A stretch of DNA of 64,000 bases from Petralouisia muris (lineage in GTDB: Bacteria; Bacillota; Clostridia; Lachnospirales; Lachnospiraceae), in the NCBI RefSeq assembly GCF_004793545.1, contig NZ_SRYA01000009.1, positions 1-64,000 on the forward strand, written 5' to 3'. The position numbers were made by a program, and so were the translations under genes. Under the pieces are notes generated by a model. The model had not been told where the DNA came from. It searched no databases and saw only the letters and a list, made by a program, of their open reading frames with translations. Shown here piece after piece: positions 1 to 8,595 of this stretch; the stretch's first letter is position 1, and each line of letters starts with the position of its first letter.

Positions 1-709
1 CTTTCTCGATTACCTCTTCCGGAGTCATATCCATATACGCTTTATATTTTAATACGGTTCCCTGTTCGTCCAGAAGGAGAACAATATGTTCTCCTTCTAT
101 GTAATCAAAGCCGTCTTCATCGTCGATGAAAGAATCAATAAAAGTCACAAAAGCTTTATTCCCTTCATACTTGTACTCTTCCATCACTATGGAAGTGATT
201 TTTCCATGATCAAGCTGACCAAACATATAACTTCTAATTTTCCTTTGTTCATTATAGCAAACCTTTGATATAGTTCCACACTCTAATCCCCAAAGTTCTT
301 CATAACGTAAACCAACCTGGGTATATGGATCTGTCCAAAAAATGTACTCCCTGTTTCTGATTTCCCCTCTCACCATATCGCTTATAATCAGGTTATCCTC
401 TTTATCATAACCATAGACATACCCAGGATTTATGTACTCTTTTACGAGTCTTCCCCACTTTATTTTACTCATTCTCAACTTTTCTATATTTCCTGGGCAC
501 AGCCTGCCCCGGGACAGTATTGATTCTGTTCCATACCTTTCATGATCCACTTTCTTTGCAAATTCTTCCTTAAAATATGAAAGTTTATCTTTGTATTTCG
601 AATAGTATCCCTGCAGTATTTCCCGGCATTCGTTCCGAAGGATTTTCAGTTTCTGGTAAGATTCACAGGCTTCATATTCCCTAAGCGCTTCTTCCGGTAT
701 TCGTTCCAT
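1..709 (-). CDS. Putative immunity protein paralogue 1 (3' end cut by window)
   Basis: This is the third gene downstream of the Rhs toxin on the minus strand and the most distal of three paralogues. It starts at ATG 709 (MERIPEEALREYE) behind GGAGAATGCT, and it runs open to the window edge, lacking only about the last 8 codons judged by its siblings. The conserved first half carries the motifs SRGRLCPGN, LVKEYVNPGYVYGYDKEDN and REYIFWTDPYTQVGL, and the second half is more variable. No signal peptide or membrane segment is seen, so the product is probably cytoplasmic. I do not recognise the family. The immunity role is inferred only from position after a toxin gene and from tandem duplication. 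It is closer to paralogue 3 than to paralogue 2: both share the FIDSFIDDEDGFDY-type stretch. Confidence 0.7.
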   Translation of the reverse strand, partial: MERIPEEALREYEACESYQKLKILRNECREILQGYYSKYKDKLSYFKEEFAKKVDHERYGTESILSRGRLCPGNIEKLRMSKIKWGRLVKEYINPGYVYGYDKEDNLIISDMVRGEIRNREYIFWTDPYTQVGLRYEELWGLECGTISKVCYNEQRKIRSYMFGQLDHGKITSIVMEEYKYEGNKAFVTFIDSFIDDEDGFDYIEGEHIVLLLDEQGTVLKYKAYMDMTPEEVIEK

Positions 710-879
710 AGCATTCTCCATAAAATTTTTTTGATAAAACCAATATTATTTTAACCCAATGAAACTACAGAAGAACATGCATATACATTTAGAGGAACAA
801 CACCATGCAGGCATATCCTCCTGCCGACGCTGTTTTTCGCTCCCTCTGTTAAAGATGTGCTGCTGTCTTTCAGCGTTTT

Positions 880-1602
880 TCAAAGCACTAATTTGTGCTT
901 TGGCACACCCTCGTACACTTCCTCCGGATACATATCCGTATATCCGGTATATTTCAATACTTTTCCCTGTTCGTTCATATCCAGAACAACATGCTCTCCC
1001 GTGATATAATCTCCGTCAATGAGGATGGAATATATATACGTAACAAATGCCTTATTGCCTTCATACCTGTATGTTTCTATATGTATTTCATCAACTTTTT
1101 CACCGTCCATAAGGCCAAACAGATATCTTTGTATTTTTCCCTGTTCATCATATGCGGCTTCTGTGATTTCTGCCAATTCCAGATCCACGCCCCAATACTT
1201 CAGTCCCAGCTGTATCTGAGGTTCTTCCCAGAATATATATTCCCTGTCCCTGATTTCCCCTTCCACCATATCACTTGTAATCAGATTGTCCTCTTTATCG
1301 TAGCCATAGATATATCCAGGATTCACATACTCTTTTACTAACCTCCCTCGTTTTACATTTCCAATAATCAGTTCTTCTATATTTCCCGGGCATAGTCTGC
1401 CCCTTGGCAATGTCATTCCTGTGCCATATCTTTCGTGATCCAGTTTCTTTGCTGCTTCTTCCTTAAAATACGGCAGGCTATCTTTATATTTTCTATAATA
1501 TCCCTGCAATATTTTGCTGTTATCATTCCGAATTTTTTTCAGCTTCTGGTAAGATTCACTGGCTTCATATGCCTTAAGTACTTTTTCTGGTATTCGTTCC
1601 AC
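880..1602 (-). CDS. Putative immunity protein paralogue 2
   Basis: 240 aa, GTG start at 1602 behind AAGGAGATTACT. It is the middle member of three tandem paralogues downstream of the Rhs-AHH gene. The N-terminal half is almost the same as in its neighbours (MERIPEKVLKAYE, TLPRGRLCPGN, EYVNPGYIYGYDKEDN). The region from about residue 130 diverges (GLKYWGVDLELAEITEAAYD) and lacks the DDEDGFDY insertion seen in the flanking copies. This conserved-front, variable-back pattern fits immunity proteins that have diversified to recognise different toxin variants, but that is inference. Only 18 bases separate it from paralogue 3, so the three genes are probably co-transcribed with the toxin. Confidence 0.8.
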   Translation of the reverse strand: MERIPEKVLKAYEASESYQKLKKIRNDNSKILQGYYRKYKDSLPYFKEEAAKKLDHERYGTGMTLPRGRLCPGNIEELIIGNVKRGRLVKEYVNPGYIYGYDKEDNLITSDMVEGEIRDREYIFWEEPQIQLGLKYWGVDLELAEITEAAYDEQGKIQRYLFGLMDGEKVDEIHIETYRYEGNKAFVTYIYSILIDGDYITGEHVVLDMNEQGKVLKYTGYTDMYPEEVYEGVPKHKLVL

Positions 1603-1620
1603 AGTAATCTCCTTAGAATT

Positions 1621-2355
1621 TTATAGCGTTAATTTATACTTTGGCGCTTTCTCGATTACCTCTTCCGGAGTCATATCCATATACGCTTTATATTTTAATA
1701 CGGTTCCCTGTTCGTCCATATCCAGAACAATATGTTCTCCTGCTATGTAATCAAAGCCATCTTCATCGTCGATAGAAGAATCAATAAAGGTCACAAAGGC
1801 TTTATCTCCTTCATACTTGTACCTTTCCATCACCATGGAAGTGATTTTTCCATCGTAAAGCACTCCAAATAAATATCGGATAATCCTTTTTTTCTCACTA
1901 TAACAGACCTCTGATATTGTTCCACATTCAAGCCCTAAAAGTTTATCATAACATAAACCAACCTGAGTATATGGATCTGTCCAAAAAATATATTCCCTGT
2001 CTCTGATTTCCCCTTCCACCATATCACTTGTGATCAGATTGTCCTCTTTGTCGTAACCATAAACATATCCAGGATTTACATACTCTTTTACTATTCTCCC
2101 TCGTTTTACATTTCCTATAATCAGCTCTTGCATATTTCCAGGACACAGCCTGCCCCTTGGCAATGTCATTCCTGTTCCATATCTTTCGTGATCCAGTTTC
2201 TTTGCTGTCACTTCCTTAAAATACGGAAGACTATCTTTATATTTTCTATAATATCTCTGCAGTATTTCCCTGCCTTCGTTCCGAAGGATTTTCAGTTTCT
2301 GGTAAGATTCACTGACTTCATATGTCCTAAGTACTTCTTCTGGTATTCGTTCCAT
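1621..2355 (-). CDS. Putative immunity protein paralogue 3 (next to the Rhs toxin)
   Basis: 244 aa, ATG start at 2355, only 24 bases after the Rhs stop codon. This is the position usually held by the cognate immunity gene of a polymorphic toxin. It is a soluble, charged protein with no signal peptide. It shares the family motifs RGRLCPGN, RIVKEYVNPGYVYGYDKEDN and REYIFWTDPYTQVGL, and ends MDMTPEEVIEKAPKYKLTL. At the DNA level its last 150 bases nearly match paralogue 1, which suggests recent duplication or gene conversion. I would expect this copy to neutralise the AHH nuclease encoded immediately upstream, but no structural evidence is available from sequence alone. Confidence 0.8.
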   Translation of the reverse strand: MERIPEEVLRTYEVSESYQKLKILRNEGREILQRYYRKYKDSLPYFKEVTAKKLDHERYGTGMTLPRGRLCPGNMQELIIGNVKRGRIVKEYVNPGYVYGYDKEDNLITSDMVEGEIRDREYIFWTDPYTQVGLCYDKLLGLECGTISEVCYSEKKRIIRYLFGVLYDGKITSMVMERYKYEGDKAFVTFIDSSIDDEDGFDYIAGEHIVLDMDEQGTVLKYKAYMDMTPEEVIEKAPKYKLTL

Positions 2356-2379
2356 AGCATTTCCCTCATGATAATCAAC

Positions 2380-5300
2380 TTAAAATGGCGCCATTTTATT
2401 TAATCCTTTAAGTGTATTATATAAAATTTCTAAAACACCTGACACATTTCTCTTCTGCCTCTGCTTTATATTAGACATATTATAACATTTTACCACCATT
2501 TCGTTCACTATTTTATAATACATATTTGTATGCAATCTTTTATGGAGCCCTTTTTTAAGCGGGATTTTATTCAGAGAACTTTCAACCGATATTCCTACAC
2601 TATTTAGAACTTTCCTGGCTTCTGTAGCTTTATATGCTCCCTTTGCCACAATATGATGAATTTCTGTTCCCGTTAACTTTTTCTTTGCTCTCGCAAAACT
2701 CTGACTATAATCAGCCCACAATGCATCCACTAATGACTTGTAATAACCCAATGTTGAGCCTATCTTAGTCAGTTCTCTGCCCATAGCCTCCGCCAGCTTT
2801 TTGCTGTTCTTCCGCCAGGTTGGAATGAAACTGCTGCTAAGATAAGACACCAACACTAAAACTACCACAACCGTAATGATTGTAATTACAACTGACTGGC
2901 CGCCTGTTGGATCTACGCGCATCACGCTGTTGTTCGCTGCATATGTAAATAAATTTCCCTCTGCGTTTCCGGCTCCATAATCTAAATGGTAATCCGCATT
3001 CAAAAACCTCCCGGTATTTGCATCATAATACCTGCTCTGCAAATAATAGAATCCCGTCTCATTGTCATAGTAATATCCCCGGTATTTTATCGGATTCAAG
3101 TTCCCTAACGTTTCGTCTCCGGAAGCTACTGTGGTTTTCCCCCACGCATCATACTCATATTCTACCAGAACGGCGCCGCTGCTGTCTACAATTGACACTA
3201 TATCTCCCTGAAGATTTTTATTGAAATAATAGGAATTGCCATCATATTGAAATCCTGCAATCGTATTTCCTGCATCATACATGTACCATATAACATTGCC
3301 GTTCCTGTTTTCTCCGATCAGGTTTCCATTTTCCCAAAAATACTCCGTTTGCTCACCGGCAGTATTTTTCCCTGTTCTCAGTCCATCTCCATTATAGGAA
3401 TATGTAGTTGTCCCTCCTTCATTTTCCACAGAAGCCAATTGTTTTCCGTTCCACTCAAAGGTCATTCCATTATAATATTTGATGGGGTTTCCTATTTCAT
3501 CATAGGTAATCTCAGCTCCATTATACGCAGTCAGCAGATCTCCCCATTGCTGATCGCCATATTCATATACTATTTGTTTACCCCCGGCAAGATCATCGGT
3601 TTCTGCCCCCATATTCAACGCATATTCCGTACTGCTTAAAATATTTCCTCCTGTATCATATTCGTTGATTACAGTAGTTCCGCTTTCCAGGGAATCTTCT
3701 CTGATTAGCTGCCCGAAGCCGTCATACTCATATGCCGCAGTTACAACCCCGTCCGTTTTAACTTCTGCAATATTGCCATTCTCATCATACTGATATTCAA
3801 TAACCTCTTCAGAATTCTTTTCTGTTTCTACAGACTGCTCTTCTGTAATCTCTTTTTCAGATTCTGCCACTGTTACATTCTCGGAAGTTACAAAGTGTGA
3901 CGTCAGTGTATTGTTCTCGAGTTCCATCACATTGGTATCTTCCCCGTTCATTACTTCTACTTTCAGAGAATCTTCCTCTTCTTCTAATATATTTATGGCT
4001 TTATAAATGCTCTCTTCTCCGTAACTATATGTGACCTCCTGATATTCATCGCTGCCTGAATAATCCACGGTAAATCCATCTGAACATTGAATTTGGGATA
4101 AATAGTTATTTTCATCATAAGTATAAGTGTATATTTTATCTTCCAGATAGTCATGGTAAAATAACGGACGGTTTTCCTCATACTCCCATTCATAGGCTAT
4201 TTCATCATTTTTTATTACTTTGACAAGATTTCCTTCCTCGTCATATTCCATTTTCTGCCTGTCCCCGTTCCCATAAACAACTTCTGTAAGCTGTTCTCCG
4301 GAATAGGAGTTTTCCTCCAGAACACGATCTCCCGCTGTTGATTTTATCACATTTCCATCTTCATCATAGGCATAACAATAACGCATCCCATTGTAATTCA
4401 CACTTACGGCATTTCCATTTTCATCATAAGACGTTGTATTTATGATATATTCACCGTCCGCCTTTTGAATGCTGACTGTCTCATAGCCATCCTGGTTATA
4501 AAACCTTTGCGTTGCTTTTCCATTCTGATTCAGATAAATCGAATGTCCGTCGGTATAATCATAAATTGTCTCAAATTCTGTTCCATTTTCATCATAATAT
4601 CTGATGCATATGTCAAAAACTCCTGTTTTTGTTTCCACTTCATAATCGGGAACCTGCCCGCTTTCAACATCTGTCAGCATTGGTTCTGGATCTGTGCTGT
4701 CAATCAGCCCATCAAAATCACTGTCTGCTAAGTGCGGGTTTGTTCCCAGTTCCATTTCTGTTTTATCAGATAATCCATCCCCGTCACTGTCTGCATCTCC
4801 TGTAACTTCTAAGGGGTCTGTATATAGTACATAGACCTCATATCCATCCGGAAATCCATCCCCATCTGTATCTGCAGCATAGGGATCTGTTCCCAAATCC
4901 CATATTTCATATCCATCTGGTATCCGATCCCCATCAGAATCTAATACCGTTTCCTCAACCTCTCCATTTTGATTAGAATATGTAAAAATACTGGAATTCT
5001 GCGTTTCGCCAAACCTTTTTGTAACCGTTCGGTATTCTGATATTCCCTGAATTTCATCATAATTAATTTCGTAAGTATCTTCCTCTGTAACAGCAAGTAA
5101 TTCAAAACTGGGACTGTTTTCCTGTCTTACATAGATTTCTGTTTCATCGTAATTTTCCATATGAAAGACAAGCTTTCTATTATCTTCATCCAAAACTGTA
5201 TAGCTGCTGTTAATTTTTTCCTCTTGCATCCATTTCAGTTTCTTCATCTCAGAATCAGAGTATCCTCTGATCTCTAATTTGTCAGATTCAATACTTATAT

Positions 5301-5874
5301 TTTTTGCAATCAGAGCGCCGTTCCATTGAATTTCTTTTGCGGACAGGGTAATTGACGCTTCAGGCGCATAGAGAATCCCTGTAAAATGAATAACATCCGC
5401 CTGCAGTTCAATACTTCCGGTTTTGCTATATAAAACGGCACTGTCTTCTGCTTCTGCTGAAATTGTCTGGGAGCTGAACTTTATATCACTTTCTGTCACA
5501 ATACTTTTTGTCAAGGTACAGTGTCCTGCTTCTGTTATAAGCGCATTCCCGTACAAACTGGTTTGATTTTTGTACACATCTCCAGTAAATGTTTCACTCT
5601 CCAGAACAGCCGTCTCTTCATTTAATGTCATGAGTATGCCGTCTTTATAATCAGCAATTTCTTTCTCTTCATATTCATGTTTTCCATTTAAGCCATGCCC
5701 GTCAACTTTTACTTCCAATGTCTGCGCCTGCAGAGAGTCAGGCAAGGAGGCAATATCGCCCAAACTGATGTTCTCTGCATAAACTTCATTTTGGTATACT
5801 GCCGACACGAAAACTGTCATCACCAATAACAATGCGCACAATCTTTTTCTTATTTTTCCATAAAATATTTTCAT
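2380..5874 (-). CDS. Secreted Rhs/YD-repeat polymorphic toxin with C-terminal AHH nuclease
   Basis: 1164 aa from ATG 5874 (MKIFYGKIRKRLCALLL), which gives a clean signal peptide ending near VYA and has AAGGA upstream. A longer reading from TTG 5919 adds 15 residues and would overlap the stop of the small ORF just upstream. Order: signal peptide; a beta-rich N-terminal region to about residue 300; acidic calcium-binding repeats of thrombospondin type 3 kind (DSDGDRIPDGYE, DTDGDGFPDGYE, DSDGDGLSDKTE) at about 315-400; YD/Rhs repeats (YDENGN, YEYDGFGQL, YAYDEDGN); and the Rhs core end (YYLQSRYYDANTGRFLNAD, DPTGG) near 960-1010. A strongly hydrophobic stretch (VVITIITVVVVLVLV) follows. The last 96 residues start GTEIHHIVAKG and contain an N..L...LHKRLHTNMYY pattern, which matches the AHH branch of HNH/EndoVII-fold nucleases found at Rhs C-termini. 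The target is probably nucleic acid in a rival cell. Confidence 0.9.
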   Translation of the reverse strand: MKIFYGKIRKRLCALLLVMTVFVSAVYQNEVYAENISLGDIASLPDSLQAQTLEVKVDGHGLNGKHEYEEKEIADYKDGILMTLNEETAVLESETFTGDVYKNQTSLYGNALITEAGHCTLTKSIVTESDIKFSSQTISAEAEDSAVLYSKTGSIELQADVIHFTGILYAPEASITLSAKEIQWNGALIAKNISIESDKLEIRGYSDSEMKKLKWMQEEKINSSYTVLDEDNRKLVFHMENYDETEIYVRQENSPSFELLAVTEEDTYEINYDEIQGISEYRTVTKRFGETQNSSIFTYSNQNGEVEETVLDSDGDRIPDGYEIWDLGTDPYAADTDGDGFPDGYEVYVLYTDPLEVTGDADSDGDGLSDKTEMELGTNPHLADSDFDGLIDSTDPEPMLTDVESGQVPDYEVETKTGVFDICIRYYDENGTEFETIYDYTDGHSIYLNQNGKATQRFYNQDGYETVSIQKADGEYIINTTSYDENGNAVSVNYNGMRYCYAYDEDGNVIKSTAGDRVLEENSYSGEQLTEVVYGNGDRQKMEYDEEGNLVKVIKNDEIAYEWEYEENRPLFYHDYLEDKIYTYTYDENNYLSQIQCSDGFTVDYSGSDEYQEVTYSYGEESIYKAINILEEEEDSLKVEVMNGEDTNVMELENNTLTSHFVTSENVTVAESEKEITEEQSVETEKNSEEVIEYQYDENGNIAEVKTDGVVTAAYEYDGFGQLIREDSLESGTTVINEYDTGGNILSSTEYALNMGAETDDLAGGKQIVYEYGDQQWGDLLTAYNGAEITYDEIGNPIKYYNGMTFEWNGKQLASVENEGGTTTYSYNGDGLRTGKNTAGEQTEYFWENGNLIGENRNGNVIWYMYDAGNTIAGFQYDGNSYYFNKNLQGDIVSIVDSSGAVLVEYEYDAWGKTTVASGDETLGNLNPIKYRGYYYDNETGFYYLQSRYYDANTGRFLNADYHLDYGAGNAEGNLFTYAANNSVMRVDPTGGQSVVITIITVVVVLVLVSYLSSSFIPTWRKNSKKLAEAMGRELTKIGSTLGYYKSLVDALWADYSQSFARAKKKLTGTEIHHIVAKGAYKATEARKVLNSVGISVESSLNKIPLKKGLHKRLHTNMYYKIVNEMVVKCYNMSNIKQRQKRNVSGVLEILYNTLKGLNKMAPF

Positions 5875-5911
5875 ATTTTCCTTATCCTTCCGTATATTTT
5901 TCCTTGTTCTA

Positions 5912-5977
5912 TTAGCCAAAAAAATTCTTCAGCCATTTCATCCATACCGGCATCAATGCCATTGCAAAATAACCCAT
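5912..5977 (-). CDS. 21-residue amphipathic peptide ORF between kinase and Rhs gene
   Basis: ATG at 5977 is preceded by GGAGGAGACTGTT, one of the best ribosome sites in the window. The product begins MGYFAMALMP and ends MKWLKNFFG, then TAA. It is hydrophobic with two lysines near the C-terminus, like a short amphipathic helix. It sits between the AgrC-like kinase gene and the Rhs gene, where agr-like systems often place their signal peptide. It has no cysteine, so it does not match the classic thiolactone AgrD pattern. Its stop overlaps the alternative TTG start of the Rhs gene, so it could instead be a leader that couples translation. It could be a pheromone, a leader or a small toxin. Confidence 0.5.
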   Translation of the reverse strand: MGYFAMALMPVWMKWLKNFFG

Positions 5978-6068
5978 AACAGTCTCCTCCTTTTTTTCTT
6001 GAAAATAATAGATTCTGCTATGAGTTGCAATCTTAACTGTTTGAACGGTCAGATAAGTTCTTACACGG

Positions 6069-7385
6069 TCATTCTATTCTGTTTTTCATCACTGCTTCGA
6101 CAATAAATTTTTGTTTCTCCCTGTTAGTCTCTAATATTCCATGATAACGTTCCACTGTTTCCTGAACATTGCCAAGCCCTATTCCGTGATTCATTTTGTC
6201 CTTTTTGGTTGTCTTCCATAGTTTTCTCACATTTTCCCTTATGCTGCCCTTATCATATTCAGCGCTGTTTTCTATCCGGATTTTTAGGTATTCCCTGCCT
6301 TGTTCAAGTTCAATCCTGATATATTTCCCGCTGTCTTGCGCTCTCCTCACCCCTTCTACAGCATTCTGCAAAAGGTTGCCAAAAACTGTACACAAATCCG
6401 CCTCTGTAATTTTCAGATTATTTTCCATTTTTCCTAAAACTATCAGTTTTGTATCCTGCGTTATCACAGAGCCATAGTGATTTAACAAAGAATCTAACGT
6501 ATGATTTCCTGTTGAAAAAGGTTTTTCCTGTATAAATTCTGTCTGTTTCTGCATACCTCTGATATACTCTGTAACTCTCCCGGCACATTCCTCCTGCGCA
6601 AGCCCTTTCAGGCAAATCAGATGATTTTTTAAATCATGCCGATACTTTCTGGTTTCCTCTTCCTTCTTCAGCAGGGTCTCATAATATTTTTTCTGCACTT
6701 CCTTGAGTTCTCGTTCTGTCTCCACATTCTGTTCCAGTTTTTCATTCATGTTTTTTATGTAAATGATAAAAATTCCCAAAATACCTGCCGCAAAATATGC
6801 GACTCCGCTCAAACCCCCGGCAAATATTTTAAATTTCACATTTGGAACATAATCTTTTGTAAAATCTAATGCTGTAACTGCCAACATAATTTCCGTTGCT
6901 ATCAAAACAACCAGAAAAACCATTCCTTTTCTCACAAATTGAATTAGCCCTTCCTTTTTTAAGATATGCTTCCTGTCATTTACGGCTGTCATGCCTAAAA
7001 ATATGGCTGCCGTTATCGCTCCGCTTACAAAATCTCCCCATGTTTGGGCAAATCCTATCCCCTGACACCATTCCAGAGCAGCGGTTACACATCCTGCACA
7101 CAGACTGTCTATGCAGGTAATCACCAGATACAATAAGAGCAATTCCTCTAATTTCTTTTTCCAATCTGTCTCCATCCGAAAGAAAAGGATTACCATTACG
7201 ATATAGTACATGTTCAAATACGCATCCTCTTCTTTCCTTGCGCCGGAAAAATACCATATTAGATACAGTGCCATACCTGCAATCGTCGGCCATTTTCTCC
7301 GAAGCCTTTCTTGAAAAAATAAACGCAGCCCCAATTGATATTTCCAGATCTCCATTACAAAACAGCAAATTAAAATCCCTGTCAT
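6069..7385 (-). CDS. AgrC-like GHKL sensor histidine kinase
   Basis: 438 aa from ATG 7385 (MTGILICCFVMEIWKYQLG), which has AGGAGAGG about 10 bases upstream. A GTG at 7403 is possible, but the paralogous fragment at 21178 begins at the equivalent methionine. Six or so membrane segments fill residues 1-215. A short coiled coil follows, then the H-box KYRHDLKNHL with the phosphorylated His near residue 250, the N-box NLLQNAVEGV and the G-box HGIGLGNV. This is the GHKL/HPK10 arrangement of AgrC and other peptide-sensing kinases. Partner: the LytTR regulator at 7882-8595, although about 500 bases of transporter debris now lie between them. The downstream neighbours are the small peptide ORF and the Rhs toxin, which suggests control of toxin expression. 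Confidence 0.88.
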   Translation of the reverse strand: MTGILICCFVMEIWKYQLGLRLFFQERLRRKWPTIAGMALYLIWYFSGARKEEDAYLNMYYIVMVILFFRMETDWKKKLEELLLLYLVITCIDSLCAGCVTAALEWCQGIGFAQTWGDFVSGAITAAIFLGMTAVNDRKHILKKEGLIQFVRKGMVFLVVLIATEIMLAVTALDFTKDYVPNVKFKIFAGGLSGVAYFAAGILGIFIIYIKNMNEKLEQNVETERELKEVQKKYYETLLKKEEETRKYRHDLKNHLICLKGLAQEECAGRVTEYIRGMQKQTEFIQEKPFSTGNHTLDSLLNHYGSVITQDTKLIVLGKMENNLKITEADLCTVFGNLLQNAVEGVRRAQDSGKYIRIELEQGREYLKIRIENSAEYDKGSIRENVRKLWKTTKKDKMNHGIGLGNVQETVERYHGILETNREKQKFIVEAVMKNRIE

Positions 7386-7399
7386 CCCTGTTCCTCTCC

Positions 7400-7808
7400 T
7401 CACCTACAGCTTCTGAAATGTGCAGCCATATGCGCAAAAACAAAAAGAAAGATAATTATAAACCCTGAACATATAAAAACAAAATCAGTTTCAACTGCTG
7501 CAGCCTGATACGCTGCACTAAGCAAAAATGAAACAATCTGTACATCTCCCTGAAACATTTTCGATGCAATTGGAGCAAGCGGCGCATCAAAAGGAACAAC
7601 CGCCGAATTAATTAAAAAAAGGCTGAATAATGACAGAGGCCGCCTGGTTAACACCGAAAATAATTGCCGACCAGCCCGCCTGATTTGTAATGGAATATAC
7701 CAGCCATGTAAAAAGTATGGTGTCTAAGGAATCCTCGCAGCGATTTATAATATTAGAAATCAGCAGGTATATATAATTGTAATTATGATATATTTCCTGT
7801 TTTTTCAT
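7400..7808 (-). pseudogene. MFS transporter remnant, N-terminus fused to an internal piece
   Basis: It begins ATG 7808 (MKKQEIYHNYNYIYLL), the typical N-terminus of a drug-efflux type MFS protein (ILFTWLVYSIT, AIIFGVNQAASVIIQPFF), and hits a stop about 66 codons in at a T-rich run. Reading continues in another frame with FLINSAVVPFDAPLAPIASKMFQGDVQIVSFLLSA split over this stretch, a later transmembrane region of the same type of transporter. The middle of the protein is missing. The debris sits between the LytTR regulator and its kinase, whereas the second copy of the pair has only about 60 bases there, so it is an insertion into the regulatory operon. A matching middle segment of an MFS gene occurs at 14460-14626. 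Confidence 0.6.
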
Positions 7809-7881
7809 GGCTTTTCCCTTCTTTCTGATTGGATCGAATAAACTTCTGTCCTCCCTCGAATGTTATTTTAATCACCTGAAA

Positions 7882-8595
7882 TCATATTTTCCCCTTATAC
7901 TTCAAATCAAACTCTATATAAGCTCGTTCGAATTCTTTCTTCCTGCGCCTTGACACCTTGATATTCTCTTTTCCAATTGTAACGATCCCATTTTTATAAT
8001 CATCTACATGCCCCAAATTCACCAGATACTTCCGATCTGCACGGAAAAACAGTTGAGTCTCCAGTATCTTTTCCATCTCTTCCATAGAAGCCTCTTTGCG
8101 AAACCGCTTCCCTTTCGCCAACAGTTCCACATAACTGCCATAGGAAATCACATATACAATGTCTTTCTGGCGCACCTGGAAGAAATTTCTGTTTCTGTAC
8201 ACATCCACAGTTTCAAATCCAATTCTCCGTCTGAGACAAGCATCCATTGCCTCCTCAATTTCTGAGGGTTCGAAAGGCTTCGTTACAAAGCGCAGCGCAC
8301 GGACATGAAAGGCCTCTTTATACCTTTCTTCAATTCCGGTAGCCATAATAATCTCACATTCAGAGTTTCTCTGGCGAAGCATCCGGCCGGTTTCTATTCC
8401 ATCCAATTCCGGCATTTCAATATCCAGAAAAGCAATTTCCAATTCTTCTGCCTGCTGCAATAAATCCTTACCAGAAGAAAAGACCAGAATTTCAAATTCC
8501 AACCCCATTTTTCTGACGGCCTGTTTTACCAGGCCGTACAACGTCTTTAATATCATTTCTTCATCGTCACAAATTCCGATCCTCAATTGCCCCAT
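7882..8595 (-). CDS. LytTR-family response regulator, copy A
   Basis: 237 aa. Receiver domain at residues 1-120 with acidic pocket CDDEE near residue 10, phospho-acceptor Asp near 58 in FLDIEMPELDG and conserved Lys in FVTKPF. LytTR DNA-binding domain from about 130 to the end (VRQKDIVYVISYGSYVELLAKG, FFRADRKYLVNLGHV). Start ATG 8595 (MGQLRIGICDDE) with AAAGGGGAT upstream; the start lies inside the tail of the broken aminotransferase gene. This architecture is that of AgrA/ComE-type regulators, which act with GHKL kinases such as the one at 6069-7385. It is closely similar to the regulator at 21242-21955, also at DNA level. Target promoters are not evident, but the Rhs locus downstream is the natural candidate. 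Confidence 0.9.
   Translation of the reverse strand: MGQLRIGICDDEEMILKTLYGLVKQAVRKMGLEFEILVFSSGKDLLQQAEELEIAFLDIEMPELDGIETGRMLRQRNSECEIIMATGIEERYKEAFHVRALRFVTKPFEPSEIEEAMDACLRRRIGFETVDVYRNRNFFQVRQKDIVYVISYGSYVELLAKGKRFRKEASMEEMEKILETQLFFRADRKYLVNLGHVDDYKNGIVTIGKENIKVSRRRKKEFERAYIEFDLKYKGKI

Noticed and set aside
759-1341. Plus-strand open frames antisense to the immunity paralogues
   Set aside because: They lack ribosome sites and fall opposite clear coding sequence; their composition follows from the gene on the other strand.
5912-5977. Classic AgrD thiolactone precursor
   Set aside because: The peptide has no cysteine or serine in a ring position and no acidic recognition tail, so it cannot be called AgrD; also no AgrB gene is in the window.
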